Origin: an uncultured Cycloclasticus sp.
GTDB taxonomy: Bacteria > Pseudomonadota > Gammaproteobacteria > Methylococcales > Cycloclasticaceae
Length of the DNA stretch: 64,000 nucleotides
Direction of reading: 5' to 3'
Assembly: GCA_913057515.1 (NCBI GenBank)
Contig: CAJXOJ010000003.1
Location: forward strand, 47,084 to 111,083
Part shown: positions 32,590 through 42,401 of the stretch, piece after piece
Position numbering within the stretch: the stretch's first letter is position 1
Layout: every line of letters starts with the position of its first letter
The notes under the pieces: model-generated
Told to the model about the DNA's origin: nothing
The model's database searches: none
The model's input: the letters and a program-made list of their open reading frames with translations, nothing else
Program-made: the position numbers and the translations under genes

Positions 32590-34098
32590 ATGAGTGATCA
32601 AAAGAACAATAAGCCAGTGCAAGATGAGAACAAATTAATTGCTGTGCGCCGTGAAAAATTAGCTGATATTAAAAAATTAGGAAATGCCTATCCTAATGAT
32701 TTTAAACGTGAGCATTATGCAGAAAATTTGCTTGCCGAATATAATCAATTTGATAAAGAAACATTAGAAGAAAAAGTGATTAGCGTTTCATTAGCTGGGC
32801 GTTTAATGGCAAAACGAGTGATGGGCAAAGCCAGTTTTGCCCATGTTCAAGATATGACAGGCCGTATGCAGCTTTTCGTTCAACGAGATACGTTGCCAGA
32901 AGGGCATTACCAAACATTTAAAGGCTGGGATATTGGCGATATTATCGCCGTTGAAGGTGTTTTATTTAAAACCAAAACAGATGAGTTATCTGTGCGCGTT
33001 TCAGCTATTCGGTTACTCACAAAATCGTTGCAGCCTCTACCGGAAAAATTTCATGGCTTAACCGACCAAGAGCAACGTTATCGTCAGCGCTATGTTGATT
33101 TGATTATGAACGAGCAATCTCGCCATGTCTTTAAAGTTCGCAGTAAAGTGGTTGGTTTTATCCGTCAATACCTTATAGATAATGACTATATGGAGGTTGA
33201 AACACCGATGATGCACGTCATTCCTGGTGGGGCAACAGCTAAACCATTCGCTACTCACCACAATGCATTAGATATGGAGTTGTTTTTACGTATTGCGCCA
33301 GAGTTATATTTAAAGCGTTTAATCGTTGGTGGTTTTGAGCGAGTATTTGAAATAAACCGCAGCTTTAGAAACGAGGGGCTTTCAACACGGCATAACCCAG
33401 AATTTACCATGCTTGAATTTTACCAAGCGTATGCTGATTACAACGATGTGATGAATTTAACCGAGGATATGTTACGAAAGTTAGCATCTGAGGTGCTTGG
33501 CAGCCATGTGGTGCATTACCAAGGAGAAGATTATGATCTCGGTAAGCCCTTTAGACGGATGACGGTAATTGAGTCAATTCTGCATTACAACGCTGATATA
33601 ACAGAGGAAGATTTAGCAACTAAAGAGGCTGCGCTAAAAATTACCGAGCGCTTAAAAATCCCTGTAGAAGACAGCTATGGCTTAGGTAAAATTCAAATTG
33701 AGATATTTGAAAAAACGGTTGAAGATAAATTACATGAGCCTACGTTTATTACAGCTTACCCAACTGAAGTGTCGCCATTAGCTCGTAAAAATGACGATAA
33801 TCCTTTTGTAACAGATCGCTTTGAATTTTTTGTTGGTGGCCGAGAAGTGGCCAATGGCTTTTCTGAGCTTAATGATTCTGAAGATCAGGCAGAACGCTTT
33901 AAACAACAAGTCGAAGATAAAGAGGCGGGCGATGATGAGGCAATGCATTACGATGCTGATTATATAAGAGCACTTGAAATTGGAATGCCTCCTACCGCTG
34001 GTGAAGGAATTGGAATTGATCGCTTAGTAATGTTTTTAACAGACTCTGCCTCTATTCGAGACGTAATATTATTTCCTCATATGAAACCAGAAAACTAA
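32590..34098 (+). CDS. lysS: Lysyl-tRNA synthetase, class II
   Basis: LysS charges tRNA-Lys. The 502-aa protein (E. coli 505) has an N-terminal OB-fold anticodon-binding domain (about 60-170). The class II catalytic core has motif 2 ([20 protein letters not shown]) and motif 3 ([11 protein letters not shown]). It starts 3 bp after prfB, as in the E. coli prfB-lysS operon. Confidence 0.97.
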   Translation: MSDQKNNKPVQDENKLIAVRREKLADIKKLGNAYPNDFKREHYAENLLAEYNQFDKETLEEKVISVSLAGRLMAKRVMGKASFAHVQDMTGRMQLFVQRDTLPEGHYQTFKGWDIGDIIAVEGVLFKTKTDELSVRVSAIRLLTKSLQPLPEKFHGLTDQEQRYRQRYVDLIMNEQSRHVFKVRSKVVGFIRQYLIDNDYMEVETPMMHVIPGGATAKPFATHHNALDMELFLRIAPELYLKRLIVGGFERVFEINRSFRNEGLSTRHNPEFTMLEFYQAYADYNDVMNLTEDMLRKLASEVLGSHVVHYQGEDYDLGKPFRRMTVIESILHYNADITEEDLATKEAALKITERLKIPVEDSYGLGKIQIEIFEKTVEDKLHEPTFITAYPTEVSPLARKNDDNPFVTDRFEFFVGGREVANGFSELNDSEDQAERFKQQVEDKEAGDDEAMHYDADYIRALEIGMPPTAGEGIGIDRLVMFLTDSASIRDVILFPHMKPEN

Positions 34099-34784
34099 GA
34101 CTTTCTACTAGGTTAATGTATTAAAACTGGCTGGGTGTAACGCTAGTACTATCCAAGTTGAATTGCTTCAGAGGTTCAACATATGTTTAAGTACCTAGTG
34201 AATAGCCATTTTTAATAATGGCTGTAATTGTAAAAATTTTAGCTAAAAAAATAATAAGATAAAGAAGGAGCTTAAGGTTTCTTACCTCAAACTTTAAACT
34301 CGTAGAGCAGCCGTAGTTAAGGTTGGTGTTGATATGGCTCTATTAAAGGGTTCTACAACAGCTATTATTGATCACGAGTTTTCATTGGATCTTATCTGCG
34401 TTTATCAATCTTGATTACTTAATCAGTTTGATTTTCTTATGCATTATAAATGCTTAAGTATTTATAACTAAAGTCGTTCTTTTTTCTAAAGAAAGCAGGG
34501 AGCCTCAGATAATATTCCAGTATTGACCTTTAGTAAAAAGTTAAAACTCACCACTTAGTTTATTGCCCACATTATGCGTGGTTATTTTCTATATAAATCA
34601 ATTTAAATCATATATTTATAGTGTATTTATAAGCTAATTTATAACGCATATTTTGTTCCAGATTTTGACTGCCAAAACTTAAATATATGTAGAACTACTT
34701 TTAAAATAACGACAGACCCTCAGCTTTATGTCTGTGCCTAGTTTGTTGATTGAGGATACTTCCACATAACAAATGGGTCAGTAT
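34099..34784. other. 686-bp AT-rich convergent gap with hairpins, no gene seen
   Basis: This lies between the convergent lysS and ygfZ genes. It contains an AGCCATT/AATGGCT hairpin (34204-34223, loop TTTAAT). It also has a 13-bp stem (34268-34280 with 34289-34301, one mismatch and one wobble, loop CTTACCTC). The rest is AT-rich with no recognisable coding sequence; a 26-codon frame from ATG 34334 has no support. It could hold a small RNA or decayed sequence. Confidence 0.4.
34707..34735 (-). terminator. Candidate terminator of ygfZ
   Basis: On the minus strand ACAGAC and GTCTGT (34730-34735 and 34712-34717) form a 6-bp stem followed by CGTTATTTTAAAA. It lies about 50 bp beyond the ygfZ stop. 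The stem is modest and the T-tract interrupted, so support is weak. Confidence 0.35.
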
Positions 34785-35648
34785 TTAATTTAGTTTATAT
34801 GTTGGGTGCCGTATGGTTATTGCAATGTTCTTTTTAAGTATTATCTCTTGATCATGACTGAATGATACTTTCAGTACAGCAAGCCCTGCATAGGTTTCCT
34901 TATCGACAGGGATAGAATTTAAAATAGTCCCGATGCTGTTCGCATCATCATCGATAAATAGTTGCTCTCCGGTATCGAAGGGCGATGCCGATTGGTAACT
35001 GGTTAATCGACGCTTAACACTGCCCTTATAATGCATACGGGCAACCACTTCTTGCCCGGTATAGCAACCTTTTTGAAAACTAATGCCTTTTAATGCATCA
35101 AGATTTAGCATTTGTGGGATAAATTGTTCACTGGTTTCAAGCGTTATTTCAGGAATACAGGCTGATATTAGCAAGTTTTCCCAATCGTTATTATTACTGT
35201 TGATTGTAAAACAGGAGCTTAACTCTTTAATGCTGTTGTTTTGGATAAGTAATAATGCTAAATCGTCATTTTCTGTATATCGAATATAAGCAAAAGGTTT
35301 AGCTAGTTGCTCTGTTAAGGCTTCATTGACGCCAAGAATACTAAATTGATTACTAACATCATCAATGTTGACCTTTGAGCGAAATACAAACATTTTTAGT
35401 CGTTTAATGATGTTTTCGCATAGCTCAGATGGCAGGAGCATATAAAAAATGTCATTACATTTTACAAGGTGGAAGAGGCTAATAACGCGACCTTTTGGAT
35501 TACATAAGGCACCAAAAACGCTGTTTGTTTCGTCTAAACTTAAGACGTCACAGGTCGTTTGTCCTTGCAAGAAGCTTGCAGCATCAATACCCGCGAAAGA
35601 GATGATGCTTTTTGTGTTTTGCAGGTTATATGCAGTAATAGAGCTCAT
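34785..35648 (-). CDS. ygfZ: YgfZ/GcvT-family folate-binding protein
   Basis: YgfZ is a folate-dependent factor needed for some Fe-S enzymes and for tRNA modification by MiaB. The 287-aa product has the diagnostic FQKGCYTGQEVVARMHYKG motif with the conserved cysteine (about residue 200), and IISFAGIDAASFLQGQTTCDV near the N-terminus. The gene is transcribed away from the sdh cluster. YgfZ, sdhE and nadB are neighbours in many gammaproteobacteria, as here. Confidence 0.92.
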   Translation of the reverse strand: MSSITAYNLQNTKSIISFAGIDAASFLQGQTTCDVLSLDETNSVFGALCNPKGRVISLFHLVKCNDIFYMLLPSELCENIIKRLKMFVFRSKVNIDDVSNQFSILGVNEALTEQLAKPFAYIRYTENDDLALLLIQNNSIKELSSCFTINSNNNDWENLLISACIPEITLETSEQFIPQMLNLDALKGISFQKGCYTGQEVVARMHYKGSVKRRLTSYQSASPFDTGEQLFIDDDANSIGTILNSIPVDKETYAGLAVLKVSFSHDQEIILKKNIAITIRHPTYKLN

Positions 35649-35790
35649 ATTATTTCAAGTAAATTTTAGTATGAAGAGTTATATTGTATCGCTAAATAAT
35701 TAATGTTGCGGCACAAAAAACATCAGTATAACCTTGAATATAAATGACTGATGTTTTAATCTAATCGGCTTCTAATTGGGTTGAATTTTG

Positions 35791-35964
35791 ATGAAAAAAG
35801 AAGTCACAAATCAAGTAAGTGTTTCTAAGGTATCTAAAGATGAAGCTAAAGAAACCACGAGCAACACCAAACCCGAGCTAAGCAAGGAAATTAATGGACG
35901 ACCTGGGCCCGAACCAACTCGTTATGGTGATTGGGAAAAAAATGGCCGATGCATCGATTTTTAA
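35791..35964 (+). CDS. SdhAF4-like complex II assembly factor (DUF1674)
   Basis: A 57-aa reading frame from ATG 35791 ends in GPEPTRYGDWEKNGRCIDF, the highly conserved C-terminus of the DUF1674/SDHAF4 family. In mitochondria SDHAF4 binds flavinated SdhA and protects it before complex assembly. The N-terminal half is charged, Lys/Glu-rich and poorly conserved, as usual. It stands 38 bp before sdhC, so co-transcription with complex II genes is likely. The Shine-Dalgarno is weak (TTGGG), and the gene is short enough to be missed by length-limited gene calling. Confidence 0.88.
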   Translation: MKKEVTNQVSVSKVSKDEAKETTSNTKPELSKEINGRPGPEPTRYGDWEKNGRCIDF

Positions 35965-36002
35965 TTTAATTTTAAATAGCATTTCTCACTAAGAGGTTAT
36001 AT

Positions 36003-36398
36003 ATGAGTAGCAACAACAGACCACTATCACCACACCTAGATGTTTATAGGTTACCCCTATCTGCATTACTCTCAGTTGTTCATCGGGGTACTGGAGGGTT
36101 CTTAACGATTGGAACTATTGCCTTAGTTTGGTGGTTATTAGCATTGGCCGGTGGCGAGGAGTCGTTCAACTCAGCTCAACAATTCATGGGTAGTTTTATA
36201 GGACGATTGATTTTACTCGGTTGGACGTTTGCTTTGTTTTTTCACTTATCAAACGGTATTAGACACTTGGTTTGGGATGCGGGCTATTGTTTTGAAAAAG
36301 AGGCAGTTGAAAAAACATCTTATATCGTTTTAGGGGTTTCAGTTTTTCTAACACTGTTAGTTTGGATTGTTGCATTTTTCTTCGGCGCGGGAGCATAA
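36003..36398 (+). CDS. sdhC: Succinate dehydrogenase cytochrome b556 subunit
   Basis: SdhC is a membrane anchor of complex II carrying heme b and part of the quinone site. The 131-aa protein begins RPLSPHLDVYRLPLSALLSVVHRGTGG, of which SPHLDVY and HRGTGG are family landmarks. It has three membrane helices. The likely axial heme histidine lies in HLSNGIRHLVWDAG. AAGAGG precedes the ATG. It starts the sdhCDAB run. Confidence 0.95.
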   Translation: MSSNNRPLSPHLDVYRLPLSALLSVVHRGTGGFLTIGTIALVWWLLALAGGEESFNSAQQFMGSFIGRLILLGWTFALFFHLSNGIRHLVWDAGYCFEKEAVEKTSYIVLGVSVFLTLLVWIVAFFFGAGA

Positions 36399-36399
36399 C

Positions 36400-36780
36400 A
36401 TGAGTTTAAGATCACCACTTGGCCAGGCTAAAGGCCTTGGATCAGCAAAGGAAGGCGTACATCACTGGTGGGCTCAGCGAGTCACTGCTATTGCGCTTAT
36501 ACCATTAACAGTGTGGTTTGCATTTAAAGTGGCTGTGCTAAGTATGTCTGATTACAACACAGTTATTGAATGTATTGGCTCACCCTGGTCTGCTGCATTA
36601 ATTGTTAGTTTAATTGTTGCTGCGTTTTATCATGCGGCTTTGGGTATGCAAGTTATATACGAAGATTATATTGGTGGCAAAGCCATGCGAATTTTTGCGA
36701 TTATGGCTACCAATTTATTATTATTTTTATTGGCTGCTGCAAGTATTATTGCGGTGGTACGTATTGCCGTTGGAGGCTAG
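36400..36780 (+). CDS. sdhD: Succinate dehydrogenase membrane anchor subunit
   Basis: SdhD is the second anchor of complex II. I placed the start at ATG 36400, one base after the sdhC stop and preceded by GGAG, giving MSLRSPLGQAKGLGSAKEG and 126 aa. An in-frame ATG at 36367 would overlap sdhC and add unconserved residues. Three transmembrane segments are visible. YHAALGMQVIYEDYI carries the conserved His and the Asp-Tyr pair of the heme/quinone region. Confidence 0.93.
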   Translation: MSLRSPLGQAKGLGSAKEGVHHWWAQRVTAIALIPLTVWFAFKVAVLSMSDYNTVIECIGSPWSAALIVSLIVAAFYHAALGMQVIYEDYIGGKAMRIFAIMATNLLLFLLAAASIIAVVRIAVGG

Positions 36781-36786
36781 AGCTGT

Positions 36787-38580
36787 ATGAATATCGAAGA
36801 TTATAAAATAACCGAACATAAGTACGACGTTGTTGTCGTTGGTGCCGGTGGTGCTGGTTTACGTGCAACATTTGGTATGGCTCAAAAAGGCCTAAAGACA
36901 GCATGTATTACTAAAGTATTTCCAACACGTAGTCACACTGTTGCAGCTCAAGGTGGTATTAGTGCGGCATTGGGCAATATGGGTAAAGATGATTGGCGCT
37001 GGCATATGTATGACACGGTCAAAGGGTCTGACTGGCTAGGCGATCAAGATGCTATTGAATACATGTGTCGTGAGGCGATTCCAGCGATTGTTGAACTAGA
37101 ACATTACGGTGTGCCATTTTCTCGTACCGAAGAAGGTAAAATTTATCAGCGTCCCTTCGGTGGCATGACCACTAACTATGGTGAGGGTACAGCGCAACGT
37201 ACTTGTGCTGCTGCTGATAGAACGGGGCACGCGATTCTTCATACGCTTTATCAACAGTCACTTAAGCATGATGCTGAGTTCTTTATTGAGTACTTTGCGC
37301 TTGACTTAATTATGGATGACGACGGGGTATGCCGTGGTGTATTAGCGCTTAAAATGGATGATGGAACACTTCATTTGTTCCGCTCACATATGGCGGTAAT
37401 GGCAACTGGTGGCTATGGCCGCTCATTTTTCTCTTGTACTTCTGCACATACCTGTACAGGCGATGGTAATGCAATGGCGCTACGTGCTGGCTTGCCTTTA
37501 CAAGATATGGAGTTTGTTCAATTCCACCCGACTGGCATTTATGGCTCAGGTTGTTTAATTACCGAAGGCGTACGCGGTGAAGGTGGCTACTTGACCAACT
37601 CTAAAGGCGAGCGTTTTATGGAGCGTTATGCACCAAATGCTAAAGATTTAGCATCACGTGATGTTGTGAGTCGCTCGATGACGATTGAAATTAACGAAGG
37701 TAGAGGTGTTGGTCCAGAAGGAGATCATATCAACCTTCACTTAGAGCACCTAGGCCCTGAAGTAATTGAAGAGCGCCTACCCGGTATCGCTGAAAGTGCA
37801 AAAATATTTGCAGGCGTTGATGTAAGCAAAGAGCCTATCCCTGTATTACCGACAGTTCATTACAATATGGGTGGTATTCCAACTAACTATAAAGGTGAAG
37901 TGGTGACCTTGGATGGAGATAACCCTGATAAGGTTGTGGAAGGGTTGATGGCGATTGGTGAAGCGGCTTGCGTTTCCGTACATGGCGCTAACAGATTGGG
38001 CTCAAACTCATTGTTAGACTTAGTGGTGTTTGGTCGCTCAGCAGCAATCAGAGCAGCAGAAGTCGTTCAGCCGGGCACAGACCATCCTGACCTAGGTGAG
38101 AAAGCATGTGAGCAAGCAATAGCGCGTTTAGACAAATTTAGAAACGCTAATGGTTCAAAGAAAACATCTGAAGTTCGTTTGGATATGCAAAAAACCATGC
38201 AAAAGCACGCTGCTGTGTTTAGAACAGGCGAGTCGATGCAAGAAGGTGTTGATAAACTAAAAGAAGTTCAAGAATCATTTAAAGACGTCTCAGTATCTGA
38301 TCGTTCACTTATCTGGAATACTGATTTAGTGGAAACACTGGAACTTGATAATTTATTGGCACAAGCGGCAGTAACGATTGAAGGTGCTTTAAATAGAGAA
38401 GAAAGCCGTGGCGGTCATGCACGTGAGGACTTCCCTGATCGTGATGACGAGAACTGGCATAAACATTCTATTATGTGGTTTGATGATAAAAATAAAGTCG
38501 ACATTAAATATCGACCTGTTCATATGTATACATTGTCAGATGATGTTGATGTTGTTCCGCCTAAAAAACGCGTCTACTAG
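36787..38580 (+). CDS. sdhA: Succinate dehydrogenase flavoprotein subunit
   Basis: SdhA oxidises succinate to fumarate using covalently bound FAD. The 597-aa protein has the Rossmann motif [13 protein letters not shown] and the flavinylation histidine H50 in [12 protein letters not shown]. The active-site region [23 protein letters not shown] is marked by FHPTG and [22 protein letters not shown] lies near residue 400. Its FAD attachment would be assisted by SdhE, encoded at 39385, and by the SdhAF4-like protein at 35791. Confidence 0.98.
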   Translation: MNIEDYKITEHKYDVVVVGAGGAGLRATFGMAQKGLKTACITKVFPTRSHTVAAQGGISAALGNMGKDDWRWHMYDTVKGSDWLGDQDAIEYMCREAIPAIVELEHYGVPFSRTEEGKIYQRPFGGMTTNYGEGTAQRTCAAADRTGHAILHTLYQQSLKHDAEFFIEYFALDLIMDDDGVCRGVLALKMDDGTLHLFRSHMAVMATGGYGRSFFSCTSAHTCTGDGNAMALRAGLPLQDMEFVQFHPTGIYGSGCLITEGVRGEGGYLTNSKGERFMERYAPNAKDLASRDVVSRSMTIEINEGRGVGPEGDHINLHLEHLGPEVIEERLPGIAESAKIFAGVDVSKEPIPVLPTVHYNMGGIPTNYKGEVVTLDGDNPDKVVEGLMAIGEAACVSVHGANRLGSNSLLDLVVFGRSAAIRAAEVVQPGTDHPDLGEKACEQAIARLDKFRNANGSKKTSEVRLDMQKTMQKHAAVFRTGESMQEGVDKLKEVQESFKDVSVSDRSLIWNTDLVETLELDNLLAQAAVTIEGALNREESRGGHAREDFPDRDDENWHKHSIMWFDDKNKVDIKYRPVHMYTLSDDVDVVPPKKRVY

Positions 38581-38599
38581 GCTTAAAGAGGATATATAA

Positions 38600-39385
38600 A
38601 TGGCTGAATTTACACTTCCAAAAAACTCTGTTGTTCAAAAGGGTAAAACCTATCCTGCACCCGCCGGTGCAACAAATATTCAAGTGGTTGAAGTTTATCG
38701 CTGGGATCCAGACAGTGGTGAAAACCCACGCATTGATACTTATAACCTTGATTTAGATACCTGTGGCCCGATGGTACTTGATGCAATCCTTAAAATTAAG
38801 GATGAAGTAGACTCCACATTAACCTTCCGTCGTTCATGTAGAGAAGGCATCTGTGGTTCGTGTTCAATGAATATTAATGGTAAAAACACTTTAGCGTGTA
38901 CCAAAGACATGAGCGACATTGATGGTCCTATTAAGATTTACCCATTGCCGCATATGCCTGTTGTAAAAGATATTGTGCCTGATTTGACGCACTTTTATGC
39001 TCAATACGCTTCTATTAAACCTTGGATTCAGTCAACAACACCACCGCCACCAGATAAAGAGCGCCTTCAATCAAAAGAAGACCGTGCTCAGCTAGACGGT
39101 TTATATGAATGTATTTTATGTGCTTGTTGTTCAACATCTTGCCCAAGTTACTGGTGGAATGGTGATCGTTATTTAGGTCCAGCAATTTTATTGCAAGCCT
39201 ATCGTTGGTTAGCCGATTCACGTGATGAAAATGCTGGTGAGCGTTTAGACGAATTAGAAGATCCGTTTAAATTATACCGTTGCCATACCATCATGAACTG
39301 CACGGAAACTTGCCCGAAAGGCTTGAACCCTGCAAAAGCCATTGCTGAAATTAAAAAACTGTTAGTTGAACGCAAGATTGCTTAA
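38600..39385 (+). CDS. sdhB: Succinate dehydrogenase iron-sulfur subunit
   Basis: SdhB passes electrons from FAD to quinone through three clusters. The 261-aa protein shows the [2Fe-2S] ligands [21 protein letters not shown], seen as CREGICGSC and the later Cys. The [4Fe-4S] and [3Fe-4S] ligands are [13 protein letters not shown] and [17 protein letters not shown]. It has about 25 extra N-terminal residues compared with the E. coli protein (238 aa), as in many alpha/gamma lineages. It shares a base with the sdhE start. Confidence 0.97.
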   Translation: MAEFTLPKNSVVQKGKTYPAPAGATNIQVVEVYRWDPDSGENPRIDTYNLDLDTCGPMVLDAILKIKDEVDSTLTFRRSCREGICGSCSMNINGKNTLACTKDMSDIDGPIKIYPLPHMPVVKDIVPDLTHFYAQYASIKPWIQSTTPPPPDKERLQSKEDRAQLDGLYECILCACCSTSCPSYWWNGDRYLGPAILLQAYRWLADSRDENAGERLDELEDPFKLYRCHTIMNCTETCPKGLNPAKAIAEIKKLLVERKIA

Positions 39386-39621
39386 TGTCTGAAAAATCAA
39401 AGCTTCTTTGGCGTTGCCGACGTGGCGTCAAAGAGCTTGATGTTTTATTTACTCGTTTTGTTGAATTATCTTATGATGATTTGCCAGAAACAGAAAAAGA
39501 AGCATTTAATAAGCTACTGGATATAGAGGACCCTGATATTCTTGGGTTTATGCTCTATAACATCACGCCTGCTGATCCAGAGGTAGCGAATATCGTTGAA
39601 AAAATCCATACCAGCGTTTGA
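39385..39621 (+). CDS. sdhE: FAD assembly factor SdhE
   Basis: SdhE promotes covalent flavinylation of SdhA. The 78-aa protein carries the signature WRCRRGVKELDVLF with the RGxxE motif at about residues 13-17, and the later 'DLPETEKEAFNKLLDIEDPDILGFM' region of the family. It follows sdhB with a TAATG junction. Confidence 0.93.
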   Translation: MSEKSKLLWRCRRGVKELDVLFTRFVELSYDDLPETEKEAFNKLLDIEDPDILGFMLYNITPADPEVANIVEKIHTSV

Positions 39622-40042
39622 AATCACCTTAAGCCCATCAACAACGCTTAATGTGATTATTAATGCATCTTTCCTTTTAGTGTTAATAGCGTGCTGGGTT
39701 AATAACCTAAGCCTAGTTCATCAAATTGTACTTAGCCTTAGTACCGTTGCTATGTTTTTTTATACGCATTATTCGGGGGTATTAAATTACCGACAGGTGT
39801 TGAAACTGCACTGTAAAGCGGACGCTTGTTGGACACTGTTTAAAAATGATGGTTCTGCTGATAGCTATCGCTTAATAGAAAGTAGTGTCATTCTCGGTCC
39901 ACTTTATTTTCTTAATTTCCAATCGACATCAGAAAGTATCGCAGTAATATTGGCAAATGACTCTATGACGACCGAGGAAAAAAGACACTTACGAGTTGCT
40001 TTAAAGGTGTATAGGAAACAGCTTCTAGCGGCTAGGGTCTAG
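39596..40042 (+). CDS. YgfX-like membrane protein (CptA family)
   Basis: This 148-aa protein starts at TTG 39596 inside the end of sdhE. Two membrane helices lie in the N-terminal half (about 18-60), followed by a soluble domain (WTLFKNDGS...). Size, topology and position directly after sdhE match YgfX, which in E. coli is the sdhE partner reported to affect the cytoskeleton. Sequence similarity by eye is limited, so the call leans on context. Its 3' end overlaps convergent nadB by 18 bp. Confidence 0.6.
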   Translation: MKKSIPAFEITLSPSTTLNVIINASFLLVLIACWVNNLSLVHQIVLSLSTVAMFFYTHYSGVLNYRQVLKLHCKADACWTLFKNDGSADSYRLIESSVILGPLYFLNFQSTSESIAVILANDSMTTEEKRHLRVALKVYRKQLLAARV

Positions 40043-41632
40043 CACGGTATCTTTTTTAAAGTGTTTGTCATCCAGGTTCGGGAAATCAAGCGTGTAGTGT
40101 AAGCCTCTGCTTTCTTTACGAAGTAGGGCGCTATCTATAATCAACTCAGCAGTTGTCACCAAATTTCTGAGCTCTAGGAAATCACTCGTTACGTGGAAAT
40201 TCATGTAATAGTCATCAATTTCCTGTTTTAACAGGGTTATCCGGTGTTTAGCTCGTTGTAATCGTTTTGTCGTGCGAACGATGCCGACATAATCCCACAT
40301 AAACTGTCGCAATTCAGCCCAGTTATGCGAGACCACAATAGCTTCATCGGAGTTGATGACTTTTGAGTTATCCCAGGCTCTTATCTGAGAAGGCGGTTTG
40401 GCAGTTTTTAAGTATTGAGTAATATCAATACTGGCTTGTTTTGCAAAAACTAAACACTCAAGAATTGAGTTGCTGGCCATTCTGTTAGCGCCGTGCAGGC
40501 CAGTAAAGGCAGTTTCTCCAATGGCATATAGGCCGTTTATATCAGTTAGGCCATTACGGTCGGTTATAACGCCACCACAGGTATAGTGAGCAGCAGGAAC
40601 CACAGGTAGAGGCTCCTTGGTCATATCAAAACCAAAATCGAGGCACCTTTTATATAGCATTGGAAAATGCGATTTTGTAAATTTTGCTGTACGGTGGCTA
40701 ATATCTAAAAAAACAGAAGGGATGCCTAAACGTTTCATTTCATGGTCGATTGCCCGGGCCACAATGTCACGTGGCGCTAGTTCTGCGCGTTTATCGAAGT
40801 TAGGCATAAAGCGCGTCCCATCAGGGAGTAACAATAAACCACCTTCTCCACGGACCGCTTCGCTGATCAAGAAAGACTTCGCTTCGGGGTGAAATAAACA
40901 GGTTGGGTGGAATTGCATAAATTCCATATTGGCTACGCGGCAGCCAGCACGCCAGGCCATTGCAATGCCATCACCGGTGGAAACATCAGGATTGCTAGTG
41001 TATAGATACACCTTACTGGCACCACCTGTAGCCAGTGTCACACAAGGGCTTTTCATACTAAAGACAGCATCTTTTTTGGTATCTAAAACATAACAGCCGG
41101 TGACTCTTTTTTTACCCGTTTTTTCATCCTTACGGGTCACTAAGTCAATTACGTTATGGTGTTCAAAAATCTTGATATTATCGCGATTAAGGACTTGCTC
41201 ATTGAGTGCCACTTGCACGGCTTTACCTGTTGAATCATTTGCATGTACAACCCGCCGATAGGAATGCCCACCTTCTTTTGTTAAGTGAAGTTCGTTATCA
41301 GAGCGCACGTTTTTTCGAGTAGAAAACTCCACATTATTAGCCATCAACCAGTCAATGCTTGCTTTACCGTTAGAAACAACTAAGTCGACAATGTCGTCAT
41401 GGCATAAGCCGGCGCCTGCTTTAATGGTATCAATCTTATGTGACTCAAGTGAATCAGCATCATCTAAAACAGCAGAGATGCCACCCTGAGCATAATAGGT
41501 GCTGCCTTCGGACATGTTTAATTTCGAAAGGATTGCAATTTGAATATGACTCGGTAGCGAGAGCGCTAGCCCAAGTCCTGCAGCACCACTACCAATTATA
41601 ATGACGTCATATGAGAACGTGTTATCTGACAT
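40025..41632 (-). CDS. nadB: L-aspartate oxidase
   Basis: NadB oxidises aspartate to iminoaspartate in NAD synthesis. The 535-aa flavoprotein (E. coli 540) shows DVIIIGSGAAGLGLAL, STYYAQGGISAVLD, MQFHPTCLF, EAVRGEGGLL, the HYTCGGV motif and ETAFTGLHGANRMASNSI. It lacks the flavin-attachment His of SdhA ('YYAQGGI' instead of 'HTVAAQGGI'), as expected. It is divergent from rpoE, the same arrangement as in E. coli. Confidence 0.96.
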   Translation of the reverse strand: MSDNTFSYDVIIIGSGAAGLGLALSLPSHIQIAILSKLNMSEGSTYYAQGGISAVLDDADSLESHKIDTIKAGAGLCHDDIVDLVVSNGKASIDWLMANNVEFSTRKNVRSDNELHLTKEGGHSYRRVVHANDSTGKAVQVALNEQVLNRDNIKIFEHHNVIDLVTRKDEKTGKKRVTGCYVLDTKKDAVFSMKSPCVTLATGGASKVYLYTSNPDVSTGDGIAMAWRAGCRVANMEFMQFHPTCLFHPEAKSFLISEAVRGEGGLLLLPDGTRFMPNFDKRAELAPRDIVARAIDHEMKRLGIPSVFLDISHRTAKFTKSHFPMLYKRCLDFGFDMTKEPLPVVPAAHYTCGGVITDRNGLTDINGLYAIGETAFTGLHGANRMASNSILECLVFAKQASIDITQYLKTAKPPSQIRAWDNSKVINSDEAIVVSHNWAELRQFMWDYVGIVRTTKRLQRAKHRITLLKQEIDDYYMNFHVTSDFLELRNLVTTAELIIDSALLRKESRGLHYTLDFPNLDDKHFKKDTVLDPSR

Positions 41633-41732
41633 ATTAATAAATTTGATTAGACTAGCTCTAAAAGGCCATAATAGAAAAACTTTGTTACTTTACACGGATT
41701 TGTTAAAAAATTGATTTTTTCTTTTCAACAAT

Positions 41733-41760
41733 TGAACTACTCGTTGATCTCATTGTCTTT
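41733..41760 (+). promoter_or_regulatory. Candidate sigma-E promoter of rpoE
   Basis: TGAACTA at 41733-41739 resembles the sigma-E -35 GGAACTT. It is followed after exactly 16 bp by TCTTT (41756-41760), a partial match to the -10 TCTAA/TCTGA. It lies 45 bp before the rpoE ATG, where E. coli rpoE has its autoregulated promoter. Confidence 0.4.
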
Positions 41761-41804
41761 AAGGCAGGTGTTAGCGTTATTAGATCGGGCCATCAGGAGC
41801 GTGC

Positions 41805-42377
41805 ATGTCTGATCAGGATGACCAGCTATTAATAGCGCAGGTTAAAAAGGGTGATAAAAAAGCGTTTGATAAAATAGTCATTAAATATCAGCAGCGAGTT
41901 ACTCAATTGGTTGCTAGATATGTACGTGATGCAAGTGAAGTGCAAGATGTTGCTCAAGAGGTATTTATTAAAACCTATAAAGCGTTACCTAACTTTAGAG
42001 GTGAAAGTGCTTTTTATACATGGATTTATCGGATAGCTGTTAATACGGCTAAGAACTACCTTGTTTCCAAGGCACGACGATCATCTAATTATGAAGTGGA
42101 TGTTAATGATGCAGAGAATTTTGAGGATGCATTCAAGCTTAAAGAGGGTGATACACCTGAGCATTTGTTGTTAAGTGAAGAAATTAGAGAAACGATTCAA
42201 CAGGCGATTGAACACTTACCTGACGAATTGAAAAGTGCAATTAGATACAGAGAACTAGATGGCATGAGTTACGAAGAGATTGCGAATAAAATGAATTGCC
42301 CAGTAGGTACTGTACGCTCACGTATCTTCAGAGCACGTGAAGCGGTAGATAAAATTCTAAAACCATTACTGGATTAA
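41805..42377 (+). CDS. rpoE: Extracytoplasmic stress sigma factor RpoE (AlgU)
   Basis: RpoE directs the envelope stress response. The 190-aa ECF sigma factor has region 2 (DKIVIKYQQRVTQLVARYV...DVAQEVFIKTYKAL...FYTWIYRIAVNTAKNYL) and region 4 (LPDELKSAIRYRELDGMSYEEIANKMNCPVGTVRSRIFRAREA, quoted for its GTVRSRI core). The length equals E. coli RpoE (191). It heads an operon with its anti-sigma factor and rseC. Confidence 0.96.
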   Translation: MSDQDDQLLIAQVKKGDKKAFDKIVIKYQQRVTQLVARYVRDASEVQDVAQEVFIKTYKALPNFRGESAFYTWIYRIAVNTAKNYLVSKARRSSNYEVDVNDAENFEDAFKLKEGDTPEHLLLSEEIRETIQQAIEHLPDELKSAIRYRELDGMSYEEIANKMNCPVGTVRSRIFRAREAVDKILKPLLD

Positions 42378-42401
42378 ATTCAATAAGATATAGGAACAGG
42401 G

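Noticed and set aside
34334..34414. 26-codon frame in the lysS-ygfZ gap
   Set aside because: Too short, no ribosome binding site, no family match.
36367..36399. Upstream extension of sdhD inside sdhC
   Set aside because: ATG 36400 with GGAG is better placed and matches the family start.
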